A DNA stretch of 5,308 nucleotides from an uncultured Lachnospiraceae bacterium (GCA_902803635.1 CADCQU010000025.1:1-5308), one strand, 5' to 3'. Shown: positions 1 through 4,845, counted from the first letter of the stretch. The notes: generated from the sequence alone by a model not told the origin. Made by a program: numbers and translations.

Positions 1-23
1 ACGCAAGGATCATACAAACTCAT
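1..23 (-). CDS. Start of an unidentified gene, cut by the window edge
   Basis: On the minus strand an ATG at 21-23 opens a frame reading M-S-L-Y-D-P-C before the left edge. It is preceded by a purine-rich AGGAGG about 10 bases upstream, inside GGAGAGGAGGAACGG, which is a good though slightly distant ribosome binding site. Seven codons are too few to identify a family. The about 200 bases between it and the membrane protein gene contain no other candidate start with a comparable site. The gene follows 223-864 on the same strand and could be co-transcribed with it, since I see no convincing terminator between them. The call rests almost entirely on the ribosome binding site. Confidence 0.4.
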
Positions 24-70
24 AGTTTCCGTTCCTCCTCTCCGTCGTCCCGCTTTTATCCAAAGCCAAT

Positions 71-88
71 CTGAACATAAAAGTTCAG
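71..88. repeat. Small perfect hairpin downstream of the membrane protein gene
   Basis: CTGAAC and GTTCAG form a perfect 6-bp stem around a 6-base loop. It lies between the stop of the membrane protein gene and the probable start at position 23. On the minus strand the loop is TTTTAT and no clean T-tract follows, so it would be a weak terminator at best. It may also be chance. Confidence 0.3.
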
Positions 89-222
89 GCTCCCATATTT
101 CTGTCATTCTGCTATGGCTTGTAATAGCCCAACATCATATGGAGTATCTATTTTGTCATGGCTCATCTGTAGTTCGTTTAATAGTGTACAGGAAGCTGAG
201 GAGCAAAGCGACGACTTCGGCA

Positions 223-864
223 CTATTCCCGTCTTTCCAAAACACGCTTATTCGCCAAACTAAGCAGAAAGCCAACCAAAAGCGCACATCCGCAAATAGC
301 AGCAAATATGCAGAGGCCAATCGGAAGTCCCCAAGTTGCAAAACCGTACCAATCATTGGAATGTGCTCTACCGCCAACGCCATTTATCAACAGATTAAGA
401 AGATAAGACATCCCATAAAGCAATGGCGGAATCATCGCTGCCAGTTTTACGGGCATCCGAATCGGCCACGCATTATAAAGAATATAGTCCGCCATGGCCA
501 GCACCGGGATTACCAGATGAAAAAAGAAATTGGCCGGCCCGAGCACGCTGGCAAGGCCGGCGAGCGGAGCAAAGAAGGCAAATACAACGAGGAAGGTCAG
601 GCCGACCGCGCTGGTTGCGACATAATTCCAGACCGCTAGTTTTTTCCCCTCTTCCATCCCCGTATTTCTTTTGAAGGACACAAGGATGGCCACGGAAATG
701 CCCCCGCGAAACACATTTGACATGACGGTAAAATATCGTATGTTTGCAAGCCCGGACTCCCAAAAGCCTCCAACACGATTACGCGCCGCCATTATACACC
801 AGGCAAGAACCGTTAGTATGATAATCATCCCATTGAGGATGCTTCTTTTTTTCCTTATCGTCAT
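223..864 (-). CDS. Pr6Pr / FAR-17a/AIG1-like integral membrane protein
   Basis: This 213-residue protein is nearly all membrane, with about six hydrophobic helices near residues 10-27, 43-63, 80-100, 108-130, 139-160 and 176-203. The pattern matches the bacterial Pr6Pr group, related to eukaryotic FAR-17a/AIG1 proteins. The signature elements are IRYFTVMSN (42-50) after helix 1 and FFFHLVIPVLAMAD (113-126) in helix 4, and length is normal for the group. Human AIG1 and ADTRP are known to use a Thr and a His to hydrolyse fatty acid esters of hydroxy fatty acids. Thr46 and His116 here occupy comparable positions, but enzymatic activity is inference and the bacterial members are uncharacterised. 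The ATG start is supported by AAGAGGA (873-879) with 8-base spacing. A TGcTATAAT promoter lies about 150 bases upstream. The gene is complete and ends in TAG. Confidence 0.75.
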   Translation of the reverse strand: MTIRKKRSILNGMIIILTVLAWCIMAARNRVGGFWESGLANIRYFTVMSNVFRGGISVAILVSFKRNTGMEEGKKLAVWNYVATSAVGLTFLVVFAFFAPLAGLASVLGPANFFFHLVIPVLAMADYILYNAWPIRMPVKLAAMIPPLLYGMSYLLNLLINGVGGRAHSNDWYGFATWGLPIGLCIFAAICGCALLVGFLLSLANKRVLERRE

Positions 865-933
865 ACGTGAAATCCTCTTGAGACTTTACACTCTCTCCGA
901 AATCTGCAGCAATACTTTCCAGAAAAAATTGAA

Positions 934-985
934 GCAAGGATACAACGGTGGGACAGTTCCTGGACCCGTTTTCGAATTGGTAAAC
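934..985. repeat. Partial copy of a dispersed REP-like repeat (copy A)
   Basis: This stretch matches 2209-2261 in the same orientation. Exact blocks are 13 bases (GCAAGGATACAAC) at the left and 20 bases (966-985, ending AATTGGTAAAC) at the right, with a diverged GGGACAG core and one single-base gap between them. The second inverted-repeat arm present in copy B (GGTGCCAGAGACCTGTCCCC) is missing. The copy lies in the probable 5' leader of the membrane protein gene, between its promoter and its start codon, so it would be transcribed as part of that mRNA. Confidence 0.7.
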
Positions 986-1016
986 CATTGTTATACCCGA
1001 AAATCCGGGTTATTCC

Positions 1017-1045
1017 ATTATAGCAGAGATGCACTTATGAATAGA
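1017..1045 (-). promoter_or_regulatory. Extended -10 promoter for the membrane protein gene
   Basis: Reading the minus strand, TGCTATAATGG gives a perfect TATAAT (1017-1022) preceded by the TGn extension (1023-1025). Seventeen bases further upstream the -35 element is poor (TCTATT, 1040-1045), as is often tolerated by extended -10 promoters. Transcription would begin near 1010 and give a leader of about 145 bases before the ATG at 864. The start of that leader can fold into a 5-bp ACCCG/CGGGT hairpin (995-1010). The position just downstream of the 1100-1135 terminator fits an independent unit. Confidence 0.5.
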
Positions 1046-1050
1046 GGCTA

Positions 1051-1085
1051 TTCTCCATGCGGGATTTGCGACCCGTGATGGAGAA
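1051..1085. repeat. Large imperfect hairpin beside the terminator
   Basis: TTCTCCAT (1051-1058) pairs with ATGGAGAA (1078-1085), and CGGG (1060-1063) pairs with CCCG (1072-1075). Only a small internal asymmetry and an 8-base loop interrupt the fold. It lies 15 bases from the 1100-1135 terminator. Read on the plus strand, the two hairpins in series would resemble the end of a small non-coding RNA, but I found no good plus-strand promoter. Read on the minus strand, it separates the Rpn terminator from the membrane-protein promoter and could be a second-chance terminator without a T-tract or an operator. Confidence 0.45.
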
Positions 1086-1099
1086 GTGTGGTCTTTAAG

Positions 1100-1135
1100 A
1101 AAAGCGACGGGGATTAGTTTGCCTCGTCGCTTTTT
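1100..1135. terminator. Strong bidirectional rho-independent terminator
   Basis: AAAAGCGACG (1100-1109) pairs perfectly with CGTCGCTTTT (1125-1134). The stem continues through a G-T wobble and two G-C pairs, giving about 13 bp around a 9-base loop. A run of five T follows on the plus strand, and TTTT-C-TT follows on the minus strand. The only gene it clearly serves is the Rpn remnant on the minus strand, whose stop codon is about 95 bases before it. This separates that transcript from the membrane protein unit. Confidence 0.8.
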
Positions 1136-1228
1136 CTCGTCCTCTTCTCATATCTTTTCTTGTAATAGCCCATGCTTCAGTATGTGATGAGATGATGTCT
1201 CCGAAATACTAATTGCTCGTTTCTTGAT

Positions 1229-1432
1229 TCAAAACGCCTTCATCTCATCAGGTGTCAAATGGAAAAAGCGAACGGCATTCGAAAGCGTCAGAGCACCGTT
1301 TTGAATAGCTTCCTTAATGGAAGCAAGCTCCTTCGCCCGATCCTTTTTCGCCGCCTCTTCCGCCGCCTCTTCCGCCGCCTCTTCCCGCTGGACGCGGATG
1401 TCTGTATCGTAGTCGTATTCTGCAATGAGCAT
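1229..1432 (-). CDS. Candidate internal-start Rpn C-terminal protein (67 aa)
   Basis: An in-frame ATG (1430-1432) inside the Rpn remnant is preceded by GGAGGTGATC and a 3-base AAT, so GGAGG is 8 bases from the start codon. This is the strongest ribosome binding site in the window. The product would be 67 residues: MLIAEYDYDTDIRVQREE, the EEAA repeat helix with a KK-D-R-AKELASIK continuation (a probable coiled coil), and the tail NAVRFFHLTPDEMKAF. E. coli rpn genes are known to carry in-frame internal starts that make small C-terminal proteins able to inhibit the full-length nuclease toxin. By analogy this could be an antitoxin-like remnant whose toxin half was lost. I see no strong promoter directly upstream, so expression is uncertain. 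The alternative is that the site is only a by-product of the codons for S-E-V-I-N-M. Confidence 0.45.
   Translation of the reverse strand: MLIAEYDYDTDIRVQREEAAEEAAEEAAKKDRAKELASIKEAIQNGALTLSNAVRFFHLTPDEMKAF
1349..1384. repeat. Three perfect 12-bp tandem repeats in the Rpn coding frame
   Basis: The unit CGCCGCCTCTTC (plus strand) occurs three times without mismatch. It encodes a repeating E-E-A-A tetrapeptide on the minus strand. A 12-base unit preserves the frame, so copy number can change by slippage without breaking the protein. It lies in the predicted helical or coiled-coil linker. Confidence 0.85.
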
Positions 1433-1435
1433 ATT

Positions 1436-1445
1436 GATCACCTCC
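1436..1445 (-). promoter_or_regulatory. Internal Shine-Dalgarno that decides the 67-aa start
   Basis: GGAGGTGATC on the minus strand is an exact ten-base complement of the usual 16S rRNA 3' end GATCACCTCC. It lies 3 bases before an ATG in the Rpn frame. Neither the GTG at 1822 nor the other internal ATG codons of this frame has anything comparable. Confidence 0.6.
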
Positions 1446-1836
1446 GAACCTTTGCGAAGGAGGTATTCCCGCAGGATTCCCTCCTGAATGCACTGCTGCA
1501 CCGCCACTTCGAGTGGATTCGCCTGACTCTTTGCCAGACGGACCTTCTCCACGAACATGCTGTATTCGCGGAGGACTTGACACTTGTCAAGGATGTTATG
1601 GTGGTTTGCGTAGTTGATGTTAATGACCTTTACCTTGACCTCCAACATCGGCGAGTCCGTGGTCGTTACGAAGGCATCCGAGAGCTTCATTTCACCTTCC
1701 GTCGGGTACTGGTCCGTACCGTTGTAGAAGACGTAAAAGCTGGAGCCCGGCACGGCGATGCGATTCTTCCGATATCTATAATACCAATGTATCCACAGAA
1801 TATGCAAGACGGAATAGTTCACAAATTTTCAGCTCA

Positions 1837-1915
1837 ATTTTTGTGCAAAAAATGAATCCACAGTCAAAATTTTCAGAAAAGTGCACAAAAAATCCACACC
1901 CATTTTTGTGCAAAA
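1837..1915. repeat. AT-rich block with direct and inverted GTGCAAAA-type repeats
   Basis: ATTTTTGTGCAAAA occurs exactly at 1837-1850 and 1902-1915. A reverse copy, TGCACAAAAA (1882-1891), pairs with TTTTTGTGCA (1903-1912) to make a 10-bp stem with an 11-base loop. AATCCACA occurs twice between them, at 1855-1862 and 1891-1898. The block starts right at the truncated 5' end of the Rpn frame. It has no coding potential that I can see and could be a transposon end, an operator cluster or a remnant of an intergenic region. Confidence 0.55.
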
Positions 1916-1950
1916 CGTGCATCCAAAACTTTTACTCCATGCTTTTAACT

Positions 1951-1966
1951 AATATGTGAACATATT
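1951..1966. repeat. Perfect operator-like dyad
   Basis: AATATGT and ACATATT form a perfect 7-bp dyad around a central GA. It has the size and symmetry of a dimeric regulator site. The nearest downstream coding sequence is only the plus-strand fragment at 1960-2169, so no target gene is evident. Confidence 0.35.
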
Positions 1967-2169
1967 ATCCCTTCGAGTTCCCGCTAAACGCAACACGCGA
2001 GCTTCCAGAAAAGCCGGAGGCGATTTACAGTACAGCGGTCTATTTTAAAAATGATTACGAGGACGATTGGATCGTCGATCCATTTGTCAAGGAAATTCAC
2101 ATCCTCAACAACGACCAAATCGTCCGCAACATGCGAGAATTTGTCCTGATGGCCGTTGATTATGTGTAA
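1960..2169 (+). pseudogene. Unidentified 3' coding fragment without a start codon
   Basis: After a TGA at 1957-1959 this plus-strand frame stays open for 69 codons to TAA (2167-2169). The product reads like a real protein: balanced composition, ending with acidic-aromatic YFKNDYEDDWIVDPFVKEIH and then ILNNDQIVRNMREFVLMAVD. There is no ATG, GTG or TTG in frame before codon 49, so if real it has lost its beginning. I do not recognise the family. The competing minus-strand frame (1984-2268) is rich in C, R and K, runs through the repeat element and looks worse. This would be the only plus-strand coding remnant in the left half. Confidence 0.35.
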
Positions 2170-2208
2170 AGGAATCTTCACCGCAGAACAAGCTCCCTTC
2201 AAACAGGA

Positions 2209-2297
2209 GCAAGGATACAACACGGGGACAGATCCCCGGAGCCGTTTTCGAATTGGTAAACAATTCAAATGCGGTGCCAGAGACCTGTCCCCGAATT
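2209..2297. repeat. REP-like hairpin element (copy B, fuller copy)
   Basis: The left 53 bases match 934-985. The element also has two arms that form an imperfect 20-bp inverted repeat: GGGGACAGATCCCCGGAGCC (2224-2243) against GGTGCCAGAGACCTGTCCCC (2273-2292), 15 of 20 paired, with CGGGGACAG/CTGTCCCCG perfect at the outer 9 bp. A 29-base spacer separates the arms. Short GGGGACAG-type hairpins of this kind are often seen near REP-associated or IS200-like transposases, but no transposase is present here. The element ends 8 bases from the stop codon of the PAS fragment, so insertion or rearrangement here may have cut that gene. Confidence 0.65.
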
Positions 2298-2305
2298 AAT
2301 CGTGG

Positions 2306-2539
2306 TTATTGTCCTTCTCCATCCGCTATATTATTGCAGAGGCTGATGACCAGTACGTCCTCCGAGGCCGGGCTTTTGACAAAGTAGTTGCTGGTCTCCA
2401 CCTTGCGATAGATGCCGTCGTCGCCAATCTGTCTGGTGATCAGGTGGAATTCCTTCTTTCCCTCATCGTATAGGCGGAGCTGGTTCTCCCGGCAGAACAT
2501 GGCATGCCATCTCTCCTGGTCTTCCGGATGCATGGACAT
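2306..2539 (-). pseudogene. PAS-domain fragment
   Basis: The 77 residues match the second half of a PAS_3-type sensor domain. The MHPEDQERW entry motif (3-11) is followed by the FCRENQLRLYDEGKKEF helix/strand, then ITRQIGDDGIYRKVET (typical DDGxYRWVxT strand) and DVLVISLCNNI. After that the sequence ends in ADGEGQ and a stop. Such domains normally continue into a GGDEF, histidine kinase or other output domain, and none follows. The first half of the PAS fold is also missing: a stop lies about 12 codons upstream of the ATG, and the ATG has no ribosome binding site. A good site (AAGGAG, 2571-2576) with ATG at 2560-2562 opens a different frame. It is therefore most likely a relic, damaged at both ends, with the right side possibly frameshifted. 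Confidence 0.6.
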
Positions 2540-2610
2540 CGTTCCGTGTGCAATCCATCCATCGTTTCCTCTCCTTCAGGGGAGACAAGGCCCTCCGTTT
2601 TTCCAAACGA

Positions 2611-3933
2611 TTACGCATCCTCGTCCCCAAATTCATCTTTGCGAAACGGGCTGTCTTCAATCTCGGTGATATCCTCCACTGAAATACTGACTTTCCGAAG
2701 TGCCGAGAACCGCATTTTCCTTATATAATGCGCGACGATCGAGCTGAGCACAAAGCCGATACTCATTCCCAGAAGGGTCAGCAGACAGTTTACAGAATAG
2801 GAAGAAACCATCTGCGCGTCATTGATGTAGACACCGACGAGCGCGTAGTAAAACAGGTCACCGGGTATCATCGGAATGATGGCCGGATAGATGTAGTACG
2901 TTGACGGATCGCGACGAACCGTGGCCATCGCCTCAGCATACAGTCCGGCGGCGAGCGCCGCGACGGTGATGTAGATGAGGCGGGAAGGAATGACCGGGGC
3001 AAGCACGATCAGAAGGGTTCTCGTAAGAGCACCTCCCAGCCCGGCGCACCAAAGATCCCGGTTTGGGATGCGAAAGACCACGCCGAAAGCGGCGGATGCC
3101 ATGAAGGAAATCAGGATCAGAAACAGGGGATTGGACCGGGTGACAACGACCGCATTGCTCATCCCGTCACGCATGCCAAACATCAAGAGGGCGACATAAA
3201 TCCCCATCGCCAGGGCCATGGTCTCGATGAACACCTTTGCGACCTGCAGGATCCCGTTCATCTCGTTGCCGCAGAGGAGATTCCGAACCGCGTTGACAAG
3301 CGGGATACCGGGGATGACCAGCATCGACACCGTAATCATAATGACGGGCACGTTTTCGCCCATGCCGGCCTGCATGACAAGAACCGCCACCACGGTTGCC
3401 AGCCACATGATCAGTGCATTTGTCACAAGGCGGTTTAAGCCCGGTTTTTCCGCCCAGATCATAATATAATGCGTGGCAATGACAATGAGGATAACCGCGA
3501 ACACCTCCGGCGCATTTCCGCCGAAAATGAGGCACAGGCAGCTGAGCGCGATAATCTGCCCGAGCAGAATCTGCCAGTCGGGCCGCTCCCTGACCTCCGA
3601 AGCGTCCAGCAGCATTTGCCGAAGCCTTTTTGGGGACGGTTTTTCCCGCACGACCGTGTAGGACAGGCTGTTGAGCGATTTCAGCCGGTAAAGATGAATC
3701 CCGGCCGGCGGAATCGTGCACTGCCGGGAAATATAATCCCCGTCCACATCCAGCGCGCTGAGCGAGATGTTGGTGTTGAGGAGATACAGGCTGACGTCAG
3801 AGAGCGAATATGCATTACAAATATGCTCCACCGCAAGCTGTACCCGTTCCAGATTCGCGCCGCTGACAACCATGCGGCGGCTGAGCTCTACGCAAAACTC
3901 CAGCACCAGTTCAGAATCTGTCTTTGTTTTCAT
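2611..3933 (-). CDS. ThrE-family threonine/serine exporter
   Basis: This 440-residue inner-membrane protein has the two-part ThrE architecture. A soluble N-terminal region (1-115) contains SGANLERVQLAVEHICNAYSL and the basic SPKRLRQ. About five helices follow (122-137, 141-161, 171-190, 196-213, 231-254) with the DUF1212 signature VIPGIPLVNAVRNLLCGNE (207-224). A second set of about five helices (268-288, 299-316, 318-338, 347-371, 381-403) carries FRIPNRDL and IPMIPGDLFYYA, as in ThrE_2. The family exports threonine and serine using the proton gradient; the substrate here is inferred. The tail (415-440) is acidic and cytosolic. Both halves, often separate proteins in Bacillota, are fused here as in Corynebacterium ThrE. 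GGGAGGG (3938-3944) lies 4 bases before the ATG, and a TTGACA promoter is just upstream. The gene is complete, ending in TAA. Confidence 0.88.
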   Translation of the reverse strand: MKTKTDSELVLEFCVELSRRMVVSGANLERVQLAVEHICNAYSLSDVSLYLLNTNISLSALDVDGDYISRQCTIPPAGIHLYRLKSLNSLSYTVVREKPSPKRLRQMLLDASEVRERPDWQILLGQIIALSCLCLIFGGNAPEVFAVILIVIATHYIMIWAEKPGLNRLVTNALIMWLATVVAVLVMQAGMGENVPVIMITVSMLVIPGIPLVNAVRNLLCGNEMNGILQVAKVFIETMALAMGIYVALLMFGMRDGMSNAVVVTRSNPLFLILISFMASAAFGVVFRIPNRDLWCAGLGGALTRTLLIVLAPVIPSRLIYITVAALAAGLYAEAMATVRRDPSTYYIYPAIIPMIPGDLFYYALVGVYINDAQMVSSYSVNCLLTLLGMSIGFVLSSIVAHYIRKMRFSALRKVSISVEDITEIEDSPFRKDEFGDEDA

Positions 3934-3979
3934 AACACCCTCCCACCGCTGGTTACCTTACAGACAATTTCTTTACATT

Positions 3980-4009
3980 ATTATCTAACGATAGCCGAAC
4001 CGTTGTCAA
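3980..4009 (-). promoter_or_regulatory. Sigma-A-type promoter of the ThrE gene
   Basis: On the minus strand a perfect TTGACA (4004-4009) is followed after 18 bases by GATAAT (3980-3985), five of six against TATAAT. The start of transcription would fall near 3973, giving a leader of about 40 bases. The -35 element begins only a few bases after the T-tract of the upstream gene's terminator. Confidence 0.7.
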
Positions 4010-4012
4010 GGT

Positions 4013-4047
4013 AAAATTGGGAGACAGAAAACCATCCCCTGCCTCCC
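4013..4047 (-). terminator. Rho-independent terminator of the MBL hydrolase gene
   Basis: On the minus strand GGGAGGCAG (4039-4047) begins directly after the TAA stop and pairs with CTGTCTCCC (4019-4027). The stem is 9 bp with one G-T pair, the loop is 11 bases, and AATTTT follows. The T-tract is short, so termination may be incomplete and leak into the ThrE gene. Its tight packing against the next promoter is notable. Confidence 0.65.
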
Positions 4048-4737
4048 TTATCCCTTTTCATGCACCCCGAGCTTCTCCATTAGTTCCGCCCTGGAAAGGG
4101 GTGGCACATGGCTGTGGAGGAAGTATTTTATGTCGAGCGGTACCAGGGCATCGGCCATTTGCCGGCAAAGCCTCCAATCCTTCTTCCAGTCCGGGAACCG
4201 CCCGCTGGAAGCATCGCCGAGGAAAAGCACCTTCTCGCCCGGCACCTCCACGAAGGTCGAATCGTCGGTGTGCGGCGAGGGTGCCTCGAAAATGCGGATT
4301 GGGCAGTTGCCAGCGTCGAAGAACCTTTGTCCGGTGAATTCCATGTCCGCCGGGACAACCTTGACCGGCCTTCCGCCTGCATATTCCTGGCGGATGCTCT
4401 CATCATTGGCAAAAAAGAACCCCGTGCCCTCCCGAGCGATGCGGCCCTGGAAATCGCGAAGATATTGGTTCGTGCGGGCATTTGCCAAAGAATTCCCCAC
4501 AATCGCGTGCAGGCCCAGGGTATGGTCCCAGTGCCAGTGCGTCAGCACGGTGAGCTGCGGCAGCGGCAGCCCCTCCGCCTGAATGGCCTCGTAAAACTCC
4601 CGCGTGTGCGCGTCCGAATGCCCCGCGTCCACGGCCATGCTCCACGAATCCCCTCGAATATACCCCAAGTGCGGGCGGTCCCGCCTCTCCTCCGACGGAG
4701 AATACCAGATACGCTCTGTCAAATGTACCAGCTTCAT
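4048..4737 (-). CDS. Metallo-beta-lactamase-fold hydrolase
   Basis: With the ATG at 4735-4737 the protein has 229 residues and no signal peptide or membrane helix, so it is probably cytosolic. The full metal-site set of the MBL superfamily is present: THWHWDH (66-72, with H67, H69, D71 and H72), H156 in APSPHTDD, D175 in FLGDAS, and H208/H210 in FLHSHVPP. VDAGHSDAH (36-44) matches the early motif strand of the fold. Such proteins bind two Zn (or Fe/Mn) ions and hydrolyse lactones, thioesters or phosphoesters; the substrate cannot be told from sequence. The length fits small single-domain members such as lactonase-like or glyoxalase II-like hydrolases. A terminator follows directly and the gene seems to be monocistronic. 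The mapped start excludes an upstream GTG (4744-4746) that overlaps the ribosome binding site. Confidence 0.85.
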   Translation of the reverse strand: MKLVHLTERIWYSPSEERRDRPHLGYIRGDSWSMAVDAGHSDAHTREFYEAIQAEGLPLPQLTVLTHWHWDHTLGLHAIVGNSLANARTNQYLRDFQGRIAREGTGFFFANDESIRQEYAGGRPVKVVPADMEFTGQRFFDAGNCPIRIFEAPSPHTDDSTFVEVPGEKVLFLGDASSGRFPDWKKDWRLCRQMADALVPLDIKYFLHSHVPPLSRAELMEKLGVHEKG

Positions 4738-4753
4738 AACGCTCACCTTCCTT
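4738..4753 (-). promoter_or_regulatory. Ribosome binding site that places the MBL start at ATG 4737
   Basis: The minus strand reads AAGGAAGGTGAGCGTT and then ATG. AGGTGA (4743-4748) matches the 16S tail and sits 5 bases before the ATG. The alternative GTG at 4744-4746 lies inside this site, and AAGGAAG would be almost touching it, so the shorter 229-residue protein is favoured over 232. Confidence 0.6.
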
Positions 4754-4785
4754 TCCCTTTCGTCTGCATTTCTGTCGGAAAATGT

Positions 4786-4829
4786 AAGCGAGCCAAAATA
4801 TGTCAGCTACGACATATTTTGGCTCGTTT
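4786..4829. repeat. Long near-perfect inverted repeat upstream of the MBL gene
   Basis: CGAGCCAAAATATGTC (4789-4804) is exactly inverted at 4811-4826. Counting a G-T pair and two A-T pairs outside, a 19-bp stem forms around the 6-base loop AGCTAC. On the plus strand TTTT follows, giving a terminator-like shape, but no intact plus-strand gene precedes it. On the minus strand it lies about 50 bases before the MBL start codon, in the leader or promoter area, and could be an operator, an attenuator or a small mobile palindrome. I saw no second copy in the window. Confidence 0.7.
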
Positions 4830-4845
4830 TGTCGATTTTCTACCA

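Larger units (their letters stand above)
1229..1822 (-). pseudogene. Rpn-family recombination-promoting nuclease/putative transposase, 5'-truncated
   Basis: The frame carries the C-terminal part of the Rpn/PD-(D/E)XK transposase-like family. The hallmark block FYVFYNGTDQYP (about residues 29-40) is followed by MKLSDAF, the strand-rich LEVKVKVININYANH, LREYSMFVEKVR, AVQQCIQEGILREYLLRKGSEV, the acidic linker EYDYDTDIRVQREE, an EEAA-rich helix and a short tail ending LTPDEMKAF. As I recall the family, full members are about 300 residues and carry the D-E-x-K nuclease core before FYNG. Here that domain is absent: a stop at 1829-1831 closes the frame, and the only upstream start is a GTG (1820-1822) with no ribosome binding site. 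It is therefore a 5' deletion, not a frameshift that can be followed into neighbouring sequence. The C-terminal part shows no internal lesion. Family assignment is from motif memory and could be confirmed by a PF12784-type profile search. Confidence 0.75.

Noticed and set aside
139..639. Plus-strand open frame of 166 codons
   Set aside because: Antisense to the Pr6Pr-like gene, very basic, and lacking a ribosome binding site.
1259..1855. Plus-strand open frame of 198 codons antisense to the Rpn remnant
   Set aside because: Its repetitive R-R-L-F-R-R-L-F segment is the antisense of the EEAA repeat, and no family motif is seen. The minus strand carries clear Rpn motifs.
1789..1898. Three DnaA-box-like sequences in one orientation (1789-1797, 1854-1862, 1890-1898), suggesting an origin
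   Set aside because: They match TTATCCACA only at 8, 7 and 7 of 9 positions, the first lies in the Rpn frame, and no replication gene or AT-rich unwinding array accompanies them.
1229..2169. Plus-strand fragment 1960-2169 as the missing half of the Rpn gene in inverted orientation
   Set aside because: Its sequence lacks the PD-(D/E)XK pattern and the typical N-terminal Rpn motifs, so I cannot link it to the Rpn remnant.
1984..2268. Minus-strand open frame of 94 codons
   Set aside because: It starts inside the REP-like repeat, has Cys/Arg-rich low-quality composition, and conflicts with the more protein-like plus-strand fragment.
3469..4014. Plus-strand open frame of 181 codons
   Set aside because: Antisense shadow of the ThrE N-terminal region; the minus strand has a better start, promoter and recognised family.
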